From CAVQUE01 sp046290435 (GTDB lineage: Bacteria > Actinomycetota > Acidimicrobiia > Acidimicrobiales > UBA8592), in assembly GCA_046290435.1 (NCBI GenBank), contig JBKAGO010000006.1:1-57843 (forward strand): a stretch of 57,843 bases of DNA, written 5' to 3'. Below the pieces are notes generated by a model, which saw nothing but the letters and a program-made list of their open reading frames with translations, was not told where the DNA came from and did not search any database. This document shows, in pieces, positions 14,406-24,885 of this stretch; positions within the stretch are counted from its first letter, which is position 1; every line of letters begins with the position of its first letter. A program made the position numbers and the translations under genes.

Positions 14406-16646
14406 TCAGCCGACTGGGGCGGGGAGCTCCCTCGAGGGGACGGTCAACGCAGGGCGGCCATGACGCCCGCCGGGGCTGGGGCCCTGGACCGAGCGGGTCC
14501 GGAAGTGCCCGACCCGATCGCGCAGATCCCTGGCCGCCGCGGCCAGCACCTCCGAACACTGCGCCAGCGATGCGACCACGCTGCGGCCGTCGTTGCCGCT
14601 GGCGAGTGATCGCAGCCGAGCGGCAAGCGCCACGACCGTGTCGGCCTCACGCTCGGCCGACGACGCCGCCGCCGAGATCTCCTCGCAGGTCTGCGCCGTC
14701 AGGGTCACCATCTCCTCGGCCATGGCGCCGGCTTCACCGGCAGCAGCTTCGGTGTGGGTTCGAAGACCGTCCATCGCGGCGTTGACCTGATCGAGCGACC
14801 GCAACGCCTCCGTCGCCAGCGCACCCACTTCGGCCGCGACCACCGCGAAGCCCTTTCCGGCATCGCCGGCACGAGCCGCCTCGATGGTCGCATTCAGCGC
14901 CAGCAGCTTCGTCCGGTCGGCGATCTCGGCGATCGACTCGACCACGCCCTCGATCTCGCCGGTCGCCCCGCCGACCGCGTCCATCGCGGCGAGCAGCCGG
15001 GAGCTGTGCCCCTCGGCGAGTTCCATGGCCCTCCGCGAGACGGCATCGGCGCGTACCGCACCATCGCGCACCTCGGCCATGTTGGCGGCCACCTGGGTGA
15101 ACTCTCCGTCGAGGTCGCCCACGTCGGAACCGATCGTGGTGGCCAAGTGGTCGAGATCGACCGACGCGTCGACCAGTCCGCCGGTCGATGCGACGATCAG
15201 CGAGATCGTCGCATCGAGGTCGGCGACCATGCGCTCGAAGCTCAGGTTGAATTCGTCGTCGGCCGAGCGCGCCGGCACCGACACCGTCAGATCCCCCGCG
15301 GCCACCGACGCAGCGGCATCCGCCGTGCGTCGCAGCTGATCGGTGAGCCGGTTGTAGAGGGTTGCCACCTGCCCGACCTCGGTGAACGGCTCGACCGCGA
15401 GGGGTTGCGCGATCCGCCCGGTCGTCGTCTGCTCGTCCATCGCCTCGAGCAGGTCGATCAGCTCGGTGGTCGCCGCATGCTCCGCGACGTTGAGGCCCCG
15501 CTGCTCGTCGTCGGGCGGCACCCGCATCCCGATGATCGAATCCATGACGCGGAACGCCACATAGGGCACCCCGAAGGCGAAGACGCCGATGGCGACGATG
15601 CCCGTGACCTGATCGACCACCTGACCCGTCCGGCTGTCGAAGCCCAGCACCTCGGCCGAGCCGAACAGACCAACCGCCAACGTGCCCCAGATGCCCGCCC
15701 CGAGGTGGACGGGGATGGCGCCGACCGCGTCGTCGATGCGGCGCCGCACGAGCAGCCGTTCACAACCGAGGGCCACCAGCCCGCCGATCGCGCCGACGAT
15801 CAAGGCGTCGCGAGTGCTCAGCACGTGGGCTCCCGCCGTGACACCGACGAGACCACCGAGCGCGCCGTTCAGCGGTCCCGCGGCGTGCGGGACACCATCG
15901 AGGGCCCAGCCCACGGCGAATGCGGCCATGAGGCCCGCTGCGCCACCGAGGATGGTGTTCGCCAGCACCGACGGCACGGTCTCGTCGAAGGCCAGCGTCG
16001 ACCCTCCGTTGAACCCCAACCAGCCGAACCACAGCACGAGCGTGCCGAACATCGCCATGGGCAGGTTCGACGGGTTGATGGGGATCGGCGTGCCGTCGGC
16101 GGCGAAACGCCCCAGCCGCGGCCCGACCACGATGGCGGCGGCCAGCGCCGCCCAGCCTCCGACCGAGTGCACGACCGTCGACCCCGCGAAGTCGACGAAG
16201 CCACGCCCCGTCAACCAGCCGTCGCCATTCCAGACCCAATGGCCGGCGACCGGATACACGACCGCCATGATGGCGACCACGCCGAGATAGGCGCCGAAGT
16301 GCATGCGCTCTGCGACCGCGCCGGAGATGATCGTCACCGTCGTGCCGGCGAAGACCGCCTGGAACAACAAGAAGACAGCGACCTCGGGGCCGGAGATGGA
16401 CAGATCGAGACCGAACCCGCTCGTCCCGAACCAGCCCCCGGAGGAGTCCCCGAACATCAGGGCGTAGCCGAACACCCAGAACAGCACGATCGCCATCCCG
16501 AAGTCGACGATGTTCTTCACCGCGACGTTGATGGAGTTCTTCGCACGGGTCATGCCCGCCTCGAGGAACAGGAAGCCGGCCTGCATCAGCAGAACCAGCG
16601 ACATGCTGAACACGACCCACAACAGGTCGATCTCGTCGGTACTCAT
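14406..16646 (-). CDS. Ammonium transporter-methyl-accepting chemotaxis fusion (Amt-HAMP-MCP)
   Basis: A 746-aa fusion. Residues 1-395 are a complete Amt/Rh channel domain: by comparison with E. coli AmtB, the pore Phe (Phe99), the Asp152 site, both central histidines (His160, His314), and Trp209, Phe212 and Ser216 of the GWLGFNGGS motif are kept, as is the C-terminal GLNVAEH motif. Residues about 420-475 look like a HAMP linker. Residues about 480-720 form a chemoreceptor signalling coiled coil with the hairpin tip ALNATIEAARAGDAGKGFAV (584-603). No CheW-binding partner, CheA or GlnK gene is in the window. The ATG at 16646 follows AGAGGTGA. It could transport and sense ammonium at once, or have become a pure sensor. 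Confidence 0.93.
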   Translation of the reverse strand: MSTDEIDLLWVVFSMSLVLLMQAGFLFLEAGMTRAKNSINVAVKNIVDFGMAIVLFWVFGYALMFGDSSGGWFGTSGFGLDLSISGPEVAVFLLFQAVFAGTTVTIISGAVAERMHFGAYLGVVAIMAVVYPVAGHWVWNGDGWLTGRGFVDFAGSTVVHSVGGWAALAAAIVVGPRLGRFAADGTPIPINPSNLPMAMFGTLVLWFGWLGFNGGSTLAFDETVPSVLANTILGGAAGLMAAFAVGWALDGVPHAAGPLNGALGGLVGVTAGAHVLSTRDALIVGAIGGLVALGCERLLVRRRIDDAVGAIPVHLGAGIWGTLAVGLFGSAEVLGFDSRTGQVVDQVTGIVAIGVFAFGVPYVAFRVMDSIIGMRVPPDDEQRGLNVAEHAATTELIDLLEAMDEQTTTGRIAQPLAVEPFTEVGQVATLYNRLTDQLRRTADAAASVAAGDLTVSVPARSADDEFNLSFERMVADLDATISLIVASTGGLVDASVDLDHLATTIGSDVGDLDGEFTQVAANMAEVRDGAVRADAVSRRAMELAEGHSSRLLAAMDAVGGATGEIEGVVESIAEIADRTKLLALNATIEAARAGDAGKGFAVVAAEVGALATEALRSLDQVNAAMDGLRTHTEAAAGEAGAMAEEMVTLTAQTCEEISAAASSAEREADTVVALAARLRSLASGNDGRSVVASLAQCSEVLAAAARDLRDRVGHFRTRSVQGPSPGGRHGRPALTVPSRELPAPVG

Positions 16647-16755
16647 CGATTGTCACCTCTTGTCCCAGTGGTGCCCGTCCCGGGACACCCCGAGCCACAT
16701 CGGAAGGCGACGCCGCCACATGAGCCGGATGAACCAACCCTTTCGGCCCATACAG

Positions 16756-16810
16756 CCCGATCTCGTCGCGGAAAACCACCGCCACGGTGGAAGAGCGCGA
16801 CGAGATCGGG
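16756..16810. repeat. Dispersed inverted repeat, family 1, copy 3
   Basis: Perfect 15-bp arms CCCGATCTCGTCGCG (16756-16770) and CGCGACGAGATCGGG (16796-16810), with an inner CCACCG/CGGTGG hairpin. The stretch from GGAAGAGCGCGACG through GGTTTCAG matches copy 2. The stop codon of pyrE (16817-16819) lies within this shared flank, exactly as for the Amt-MCP gene and copy 2. The rest of the 170-base gap upstream of the Amt-MCP gene shows only its Shine-Dalgarno site. Confidence 0.9.
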
Positions 16811-16816
16811 GTGGTT

Positions 16817-17374
16817 TCAGACGGGCAGGACGGGATCGATGGCGAGGTCGGTGTAGGTCACCATCGGCAGGTACACCAGGCCGCGGGCCTCGATGAGGGG
16901 GCGGGCGATGTCGCCGCGGTCGATCAGGGTCACCACCGCGACCGGGGTCGCCCCGGTGGCTGCGATCGCGTCGACGGCCTTGAGCAGCGAGCCGCCCGTG
17001 GTGATGGCGTCCTCGACGACCACCACGCGGTCGCCCTCGCCGATGCGGGCACCCTCGACCAGCTGGTTGGTGCCGCGGCCCTTCGGCTCCTTGCGGACGA
17101 AGAACCACCGACACCTCTTGACCCCGGCGATCCCGATGGTCAGCGCATCGGCACCCATCGTGGGGCCGCCGACGGCGTCGAAGTCGACGCCGGCCAGGGT
17201 GAGGGCGTCGACGATGGCCCGGCTCGCCAGCTCGAGGTCGTCGAAGTGGGCGAGCGCGAGCTTGCCGTCGACGAACACCGAGCTCATCGCCCCCGATGCC
17301 AACTTCACCGGCTCGGGAAGGTGCCGCAGGCCCTTGGTTCGGACGATCTCGATCAGCTCGGTGCGCAGTTCCAT
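16817..17374 (-). CDS. pyrE: Orotate phosphoribosyltransferase
   Basis: PyrE joins orotate and PRPP to give OMP in pyrimidine synthesis. The 185-aa protein carries the PRPP motif VVVVEDAITTGGS (117-129) and the FFVRKEPKGRGT loop (91-102) typical of the family. The ATG at 17374 lies eight bases after TATCGT, so it is probably leaderless; the longer open frame upstream overlaps the divergent phosphatase gene and is not coding. It stands apart from other pyr genes. Its stop codon lies within the flank of repeat copy 3. Confidence 0.95.
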   Translation of the reverse strand: MELRTELIEIVRTKGLRHLPEPVKLASGAMSSVFVDGKLALAHFDDLELASRAIVDALTLAGVDFDAVGGPTMGADALTIGIAGVKRCRWFFVRKEPKGRGTNQLVEGARIGEGDRVVVVEDAITTGGSLLKAVDAIAATGATPVAVVTLIDRGDIARPLIEARGLVYLPMVTYTDLAIDPVLPV

Positions 17375-17548
17375 GGGCCACGACGATACGCATCGCCGGA
17401 CCCCACGCAGATGCATCTGGCGTCGACGGCACCGAGGGCCTGACCTCCCCACCGTGCGACGACCGAACCGCACCCGCACCCGAGACCGCAACCCAACCCG
17501 CCACCTGCACCCGGACCGACCCGAGTCGTGCCGGGTACGGTCGCGGCC

Positions 17549-18346
17549 ATGACGACCGACTCCCCGACCCCGCCGGCGATGGCCGGCATCTCCAACTTCC
17601 GCGAGATGGGTGGGCTCGCAGCAGCCGACGGCTCGACGGTGCGCCACGGCTGCCTGTTCCGCAGCGGGCATCTGGCCGAGGCGACCGACGACGACCTGGC
17701 TGCGGTCGCAGCGCTCGGCATCGGCTCGATCGTCGACCTGCGCACCCCCGCCGACCACACCGGCGACGGTGGCCTCGACCGGGTGCCGCCGGGCGTCGCC
17801 CACCACGCCATCCCCGTCGTCGACTCGAGCGGCCACAACGCCGAGTTGCGCGAGGTGATCGTTGCCGGCGACCAGGCCGTGCTCGACGAGCGCTTCGGCA
17901 ACGGGCGCGCCGCACAGCTCGCCGGCGAGGGCGTCGCGGTCATGGCCACCGAGCCCGAGAAGATCGCCGTCTTCGCGCAGGTGCTGCACCACGTCGCCGA
18001 CGCCGCCGGCACGCCGGTGCTGTGGCACTGCTCTGCCGGCAAGGACCGCGCCGGTTGGGCCGCAACGGTCATCGGCATGGCCCTCGGCGTGCCCGACGAC
18101 GCGCTCGTCGAGCACTACCTCCTCAGCAACGCGCACCGGCCGGTGGCGGACCGGATCGCCCACTATGCCGCGAAGGGCCTCGACGTCACGGCGATCCTGC
18201 CCTTCATGGAGGTCCGCGAGGAGTACCTGCGGGCGGGCCTCGCCGCCGTCGATGCCGCATGGCCGAGCCGCGAGGCATACCTCGCCGAGGCGATGGGCTT
18301 CGGCCCCGAGCGGATCGAGGCGCTGCGCGCCGCTGTGCTGACATGA
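17549..18346 (+). CDS. Tyrosine phosphatase, Y_phosphatase3/PtpB-like
   Basis: The 265-aa protein has the signature loop HCSAGKDRAGW with its nucleophilic Cys, the N-terminal NFREMGG and LFRSGHL motifs, and SIVDLRTPAD, as in bacterial tyrosine/dual-specificity (and possible phosphoinositide) phosphatases such as mycobacterial PtpB. Target unknown. I chose ATG 17549 over the upstream GTG at 17528, because TACGGT (17535-17540) lies eight bases before the ATG and would put the transcript start after the GTG. Confidence 0.9.
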   Translation: MTTDSPTPPAMAGISNFREMGGLAAADGSTVRHGCLFRSGHLAEATDDDLAAVAALGIGSIVDLRTPADHTGDGGLDRVPPGVAHHAIPVVDSSGHNAELREVIVAGDQAVLDERFGNGRAAQLAGEGVAVMATEPEKIAVFAQVLHHVADAAGTPVLWHCSAGKDRAGWAATVIGMALGVPDDALVEHYLLSNAHRPVADRIAHYAAKGLDVTAILPFMEVREEYLRAGLAAVDAAWPSREAYLAEAMGFGPERIEALRAAVLT

Positions 18347-18410
18347 GTCCCACAGGTCGCCGCGACGTACCGCTCAACGGCGGACGACGTCAGCGACAGC
18401 GCCCAATCCG

Positions 18411-19091
18411 ATGACAAACGACGACTTCGTCCGCATCGGCGAAGACGGCCGCCCCCGCTGCTGGTGGCCGGGCGACGACCCGCTGTACGTGCACTACCAC
18501 GACCACGAGTGGGGCCGACCCGCCACCGACGGCGTCGTCCTGTTCGAGAAGCTCTGCCTCGAGGGCTTCCAGTCGGGCCTGGCCTGGATCACCATCCTGC
18601 GCAAGCGAGAGAACTTCCGGGCCGCGTTCGCCGGCTTCGATCCCGCGGTCGTCGCCGGCTTCGACGACGACGACGTCGAACGCCTCCTGGGCGATGCCGG
18701 CATCGTGCGCCATCGACGCAAGATCGAATCGACCATCAACAACGCCCGTCGAGCACTCGAGCTCATCGAAGACACGGGATCGCTCGCTGCGCACCTGTGG
18801 GCGTTCGAGCCCGCAGCGCCCGAGGGCGAGTCCCTCGAGGGATTGCCCTTGCCGGCCTCGACCCCGACCTCGGCGCGCCTCGCCGCCGACCTGAAGCGGC
18901 GTGGTTGGACATGGCTCGGGCCGACGACGGTCTATGCCTTCATGCAGGCGATGGGGCTCGTGAACGACCACCTACCGGGTTGTTGGGTGCACGACGAGGT
19001 GGACCAGGAGCGGGCGAGGCTCCGACGGCCCACCTGTTTCGCCACTCCTGGTGACGCGCCGACCACTGGATCGCAACTTTCCCGGGAGTGA
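18411..19091 (+). CDS. tag: DNA-3-methyladenine glycosylase I
   Basis: The 226-aa protein matches Tag throughout: RCWWPGDDPLYVHYHDHEWG near the start and GLVNDHLPGCW near the end. The zinc-snap ligands are Cys17, His30, His187 and Cys191, equivalent to Cys4, His17, His175 and Cys179 of E. coli Tag. It removes 3-methyladenine from alkylated DNA. It starts 64 bases after the phosphatase gene on the same strand; no clear promoter is seen between them. The last 20 or so residues exceed the usual family length. Confidence 0.93.
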   Translation: MTNDDFVRIGEDGRPRCWWPGDDPLYVHYHDHEWGRPATDGVVLFEKLCLEGFQSGLAWITILRKRENFRAAFAGFDPAVVAGFDDDDVERLLGDAGIVRHRRKIESTINNARRALELIEDTGSLAAHLWAFEPAAPEGESLEGLPLPASTPTSARLAADLKRRGWTWLGPTTVYAFMQAMGLVNDHLPGCWVHDEVDQERARLRRPTCFATPGDAPTTGSQLSRE

Positions 19092-19229
19092 ACGAATCGA
19101 AGTGGCGCACCACGGCAACGGTGCGGCTAGTGTTCGCCCGCAGGGGCCGGGACCAGTCCGAGCCACGACATGCCCACATGCCGGTACAGCATCGGCTGGG
19201 ACCATCGGATCCAGGGAGGGATTCACTCA

Positions 19230-19823
19230 ATGACACGAGCAAAGCTTTTGATGCTGGGTATCGCAATCGCCATGGTGAGCGTGTTCGCCACGCCCGCCGC
19301 CGCGCAGGACGGGCCGTCGATCACGGTCGAGCCCGCAAGCGTCGAGGCCGCCGGCGAGACCGAGTTCACCATCACCGGTGAGGGCTGGACCGCAGCACCT
19401 CCGATCTTCGTCCTTCCCTGCTTCACGGTCTCGACCCCGGAAGAGATCGCCGAGCAGGGTGCCGCAGCCTGTGACACCGCTGCGCTGACCCCCGCCACCC
19501 CGGCCGACGGCGCCTTCGAGGTCACGGTCACCTATGACGTGCCCGAGACCGGCATGTGCATCGCCGCAGGCGACGCCGCCCAGACCGAAGCCGGCTTCGC
19601 CTGCATCTCCGTCGGCGCAGCTGCCGAGGAAGAGGCTGCCGAAGAGGGCGCTGAGGAAGAGGCCGCCGGCGAAGAAGAGGGCATGGAAGAAGAAGCAGCC
19701 GGTGAGGAAGAGGAACTGGCCGACACCGGCATCGAGTCCGGCCTCCTCGCCATCATCGGCGTGGCCGTCCTGGCCGCCGGCGCGATGGTGCTCACCAGCA
19801 CCCGTCGCGTGGGTCGCATCTGA
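19230..19823 (+). CDS. LAxTG cell-wall-anchored surface protein 1
   Basis: A 197-aa secreted protein: signal peptide 1-25 (cleavage after ATPAAA), a beta-rich domain at about 28-128, a Glu/Ala-rich linker at 130-162, then a sortase signal LADTG (163-167), a hydrophobic segment and the basic tail TRRVGRI. LAxTG is the motif of class E sortases. The folded domain has four cysteines (64, 81, 110, 125) spaced for two disulfides and resembles neocarzinostatin-like Ig domains, though this is only a pattern match. The ATG at 19230 follows CAGGGAGGG; an upstream in-frame ATG at 19170 has no such site and would bury the signal peptide. No sortase gene is in the window. Confidence 0.85.
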   Translation: MTRAKLLMLGIAIAMVSVFATPAAAQDGPSITVEPASVEAAGETEFTITGEGWTAAPPIFVLPCFTVSTPEEIAEQGAAACDTAALTPATPADGAFEVTVTYDVPETGMCIAAGDAAQTEAGFACISVGAAAEEEAAEEGAEEEAAGEEEGMEEEAAGEEEELADTGIESGLLAIIGVAVLAAGAMVLTSTRRVGRI

Positions 19824-19873
19824 TCCCACCGACCGATTGATCAGTGCCTCGATGCGCTGATCGACCGTCCCTG

Positions 19874-19909
19874 ACGATGGCCCGGGCTCTCAGGAGCCCG
19901 GGCCATCGT
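19874..19909 (+). terminator. Terminator hairpin after LAxTG gene 1
   Basis: ACGATGGCCCGGGC (19874-19887) and GCCCGGGCCATCGT (19896-19909) form a perfect 14-bp stem with an eight-base loop, 50 bases after the stop codon. There is no strong T tract. Confidence 0.72.
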
Positions 19910-20164
19910 CGCGTCGGGACCCGGGTCGGATCCCGGTAGCGGACCTCACCCCCTGTGGGCGGCGATCGACCCTCGGTGAAAAGCGGGTGATGCTACGCGC
20001 TCGAATGTGCCGTTCGCCAATTTCCCCGCCTCGCGGGTCGGCGTTACGGTGCGCGCGTACACACCACCGGAAGGGGCCCGAGGGGGCGGGACCGGTCGTG
20101 GGGTCGGCCGACGAGGTCGTCTCTGCGTCTGCGACCGCACGCTGTGCCCGACGAGGAGACAACG
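19910..20164 (+). promoter_or_regulatory. Promoter and leader region of LAxTG gene 2
   Basis: The 341-base gap between the two surface-protein genes holds the terminator above, then no credible open frame. TACGGT at 20045-20050 fits the -10 pattern used elsewhere here, which would leave a leader of about 105 bases ending in GAGGAG before the ATG at 20165. Gene 1 has a comparable layout (TAGTGT at 19127-19132). Confidence 0.4.
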
Positions 20165-20749
20165 ATGCGCAAGACCCTGACCATCATCGCCGTGACCCTG
20201 CTGGCTTCGGCCGGCTGGACCGGCACCGCCGCCGCCCAGGACGGACCGACCATCACCGTCGAGCCGGCAACGGTCGACGCTGCCGGCGAGACCGAGTTCA
20301 CCATCACCGGGTCCGGTTGGACCGCCGCACCCCCGATCTTCGTGCTTCCCTGTGAGGCGCCCGAGTCCGGCGATCCCGCAGATGTCGATTCCGCCACCTG
20401 TGACACCGCCAACCTGACCCCGGCCACCCCGGCCGACGGGTCCTTCGAGGTCACCGCGACCTTCGATGTGCCCGAGGGCGGCCTGGCCATCGCCGCAGGC
20501 GATGCAGCCCAGACCGAAGCAGCCGCAGCTGTCGTCACCGTCGGGGCCGACGAGGCACCCGCCGAAGGTGAAGACGGCGCCGCCGAAGACGACGGTGCCG
20601 CTGAAGGCGACGACGACGCAGCGGCCGAGGGCGACGACGGCGGCGAGCTCGCCGAGACCGGCGTCGAATCCATGCTGCTGGTCATCGTGGCCATGGCCAT
20701 CATGGCCGCCGGCGCCATGGTCCTGCGCGCCACCCGCCGCACCGTCTGA
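20165..20749 (+). CDS. LAxTG cell-wall-anchored surface protein 2 (paralogue of 1)
   Basis: A 194-aa paralogue of the preceding gene with the same plan: signal peptide (cleavage near TAAA-Q), a domain sharing ITVEP, AAGETEFTITG and GWTAAPPIFVLPC, an Asp/Glu/Ala linker, LAETG (162-166), membrane segment, basic tail. It keeps the first cysteine pair (63, 79) but has lost the second: the positions of Cys110 and Cys125 in protein 1 are non-cysteine here. The linker is aspartate-rich rather than glutamate-rich. ATG 20165 follows GAGGAG. Probably a tandem duplication that has diverged. Confidence 0.85.
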   Translation: MRKTLTIIAVTLLASAGWTGTAAAQDGPTITVEPATVDAAGETEFTITGSGWTAAPPIFVLPCEAPESGDPADVDSATCDTANLTPATPADGSFEVTATFDVPEGGLAIAAGDAAQTEAAAAVVTVGADEAPAEGEDGAAEDDGAAEGDDDAAAEGDDGGELAETGVESMLLVIVAMAIMAAGAMVLRATRRTV

Positions 20750-20808
20750 GGCGGCCGGCGTCCTGAGTCCTGCGCACCGGCGGGCCCTCCGGGCCCAGCG
20801 CCGGCAAC

Positions 20809-21309
20809 TCAGCAGTCGAGGTCGGGGCGCACGATCACCACCGGACAGTCGCCGTGGTGGGCGATCGACTGGCTTACCGAGCCCAGGAGCAGGCCACGGA
20901 AACCGCCGCGGCCACGGGAACCCACCACCAGCATGTCGGCACCGACCGCGGCCTTGATCAGTGCATCGGCCGGGCGTCCCCTGACGATACGGCGACGCAC
21001 CTCGACGTCGCTGGCGTCGACCGCGGCCAGCACCTCGTCGACCACGACGGCCTGCATGCGTTCGACCTCGCCCTCGAGATCGACGGGGTCGAGTGGGACG
21101 TAGTTGAAGTCCGGTGACGCCGGCACGTAGGTGGTGGAGTACGCCGTGACCACCTCGACGACGGCTTTGCGGAAGCGGGCTTCCCGAATGGCCCATCGGA
21201 GCGCGGCCCGCGCCCCTCCGGAGCCCTCGACGCCCACCACGATGCGGCGCGTCGCACCGTCGGCGGCCGTGTCGATCGGATCGATCTCGTCGCTCATGGC
21301 TTCGCTCAC
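20809..21309 (-). CDS. Universal stress protein (UspA family)
   Basis: The 166-aa protein has one Usp domain with the ATP-binding motif GSRGRGGFRGLLLGSVSQ and the N-terminal VVGVEGSGGARAALRWA. Actinobacterial ATP-binding Usps are linked to dormancy, hypoxia and general stress. Two starts are possible: GTG 21309, with GGGGAAGG just upstream, or ATG 21297. I prefer the first. TAGTCT at about 21353 would be the -10 box, leaving a short leader that contains an 18-bp palindrome. Confidence 0.92.
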   Translation of the reverse strand: MSEAMSDEIDPIDTAADGATRRIVVGVEGSGGARAALRWAIREARFRKAVVEVVTAYSTTYVPASPDFNYVPLDPVDLEGEVERMQAVVVDEVLAAVDASDVEVRRRIVRGRPADALIKAAVGADMLVVGSRGRGGFRGLLLGSVSQSIAHHGDCPVVIVRPDLDC

Positions 21310-21323
21310 GCCCCTTCCCCACC

Positions 21324-21341
21324 CGCGCCGGTACCGGCGCG
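21324..21341. repeat. 18-bp perfect palindrome in the leader of the stress-protein gene
   Basis: CGCGCCGGTACCGGCGCG lies between the presumed -10 box (about 21353) and the Shine-Dalgarno site of the Usp gene. It could be an operator or a leader hairpin; neither is demonstrated. Confidence 0.6.
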
Positions 21342-21373
21342 TGCGCTGAGACTACGCGACAGGACCCGCCGGG

Positions 21374-22033
21374 TCACCCGGCGTCTGCCCCGGCCGATGC
21401 GGCGTCCGCCCACACGGCGAGGATGTCGTCGGTCGACGCCATCGTCGCCAACAACGAGATGGTGTTGTCGAGGACCACGCGGCCGTAGTCCAGTGGGACA
21501 CCGGCGACGGCGTCGTCGACGACGACGACCTGATAGCCGAGGTCGACCGCCGAGATCACCAGACCGAGCACGCCGATGTTGACCGAGACTCCGACGACCA
21601 CCACGGTGGTGGCACCGAGGTTGCGGATCAGCTGGTCGAGCGACGTCGACGTGAACGGCGTCAGTCCGTGGAGGCGGGGCACGACGAGGTCCTCGGGCTC
21701 GGGGCCGAACTCGGCCACCAGCTCGGCACCGGGGGTTCCCGACAGGATCGAATGGTCGTCGTCGCCGGCACGAGCGGACGCGGCGAGCATGCGGCAGTTG
21801 GCGACCGACCCGGCGCCGTCGCGGCGACGCTCGGCCGTGGCATGCAACACCCGGACACCGGCGTTGCGGGCGCCGGCGCAGAGCCTCGGCCCATTGGCGA
21901 GGACACCCGCCTCGACGGCTGCGTCGCGCAGCGCAGCGAACGGTGTCAAGTCGCCGATGACCGCCCGCTGGCACTCCATCGTGACGACCACCGTGTGGGT
22001 GGGGTCGACCAGGGCCGCCAGATCGGTGGGCAC
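21374..22033 (-). CDS. Isochorismatase-fold protein with altered catalytic site
   Basis: The 219-aa protein aligns with cysteine hydrolases of the isochorismatase superfamily: THTVVVTMECQ at the first strand, then LVVPRLHGLTPFTSTSLDQL, and VVVVGVSVNIGVLGLVISAV. The usual Asp-Lys-Cys triad is not kept. The first-strand acid is Glu rather than Asp, the Lys position reads Arg, and the nucleophilic Cys position is Gly (NIGVLG). Either it is inactive and binds a ligand, or it is a subfamily with different chemistry. It follows the small zinc-ribbon gene by one base. Confidence 0.75.
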   Translation of the reverse strand: MPTDLAALVDPTHTVVVTMECQRAVIGDLTPFAALRDAAVEAGVLANGPRLCAGARNAGVRVLHATAERRRDGAGSVANCRMLAASARAGDDDHSILSGTPGAELVAEFGPEPEDLVVPRLHGLTPFTSTSLDQLIRNLGATTVVVVGVSVNIGVLGLVISAVDLGYQVVVVDDAVAGVPLDYGRVVLDNTISLLATMASTDDILAVWADAASAGADAG

Positions 22034-22034
22034 G

Positions 22035-22238
22035 TCACTCCTTCGAGGCGACGGCGTTGGGGGTGACGTTCATCTTGGGCTCGTACGCAGCCGCTTCGAC
22101 ATCGCGGGCCTCGCCGCTGTAGGAGGCCTTGAGCTGTTCCCGGCAGCCGGTACAGGGCCCGTAGTACTCCTCGCCCACCGTGGCCCCGCATCGCGGACAG
22201 GTGAACGAACCCAGATCGACGTCGACACGCTCGGCCAT
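22035..22238 (-). CDS. Small zinc-ribbon protein, 67 aa
   Basis: A 67-aa protein with CPRC (residues 14-17) and CTGC (29-32), a typical four-cysteine zinc ribbon, followed by a tail without known motifs. It may bind nucleic acid or a partner protein; function unknown. Its stop is one base from the start of the isochorismatase-fold gene, so the two share a transcript. Confidence 0.72.
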   Translation of the reverse strand: MAERVDVDLGSFTCPRCGATVGEEYYGPCTGCREQLKASYSGEARDVEAAAYEPKMNVTPNAVASKE

Positions 22239-22261
22239 CGGGCCAGCATCGCATGAACGCG

Positions 22262-22351
22262 GGGGTCAAGTCGTACTTTCAACCAACTCCGAGGTGCAGA
22301 GCCTGGCAGGCAGCGAACGCGCAGAGTTGGTTGAAAGTACGACTTGACCCC
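22262..22351. repeat. Long inverted repeat, family 2, copy C
   Basis: Perfect 28-bp arms (22262-22289 and 22324-22351) are the same as in copies A and B, but the 34-base spacer is unrelated, so the arms are the conserved unit. Just to the right, GACCCCAGTGGTAC is tandemly repeated (about 22346-22379), as if the outer arm end had been duplicated. Located between the zinc-ribbon gene and the end of clpB. Confidence 0.92.
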
Positions 22352-22392
22352 AGTGGTACGGACCCCAGTGGTACGACCCCGGCGGTAAGGCC

Positions 22393-24885
<2,493 letters not shown>

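Noticed and set aside
14754..16856. 700-aa plus-strand open frame over the Amt-MCP gene
   Set aside because: Antisense of a clearly functional gene; His/Arg/Asp-rich translation without motifs.
17528..17548. GTG 17528 as the start of the phosphatase
   Set aside because: The -10 box TACGGT lies between it and ATG 17549, so the mRNA would begin after the GTG.
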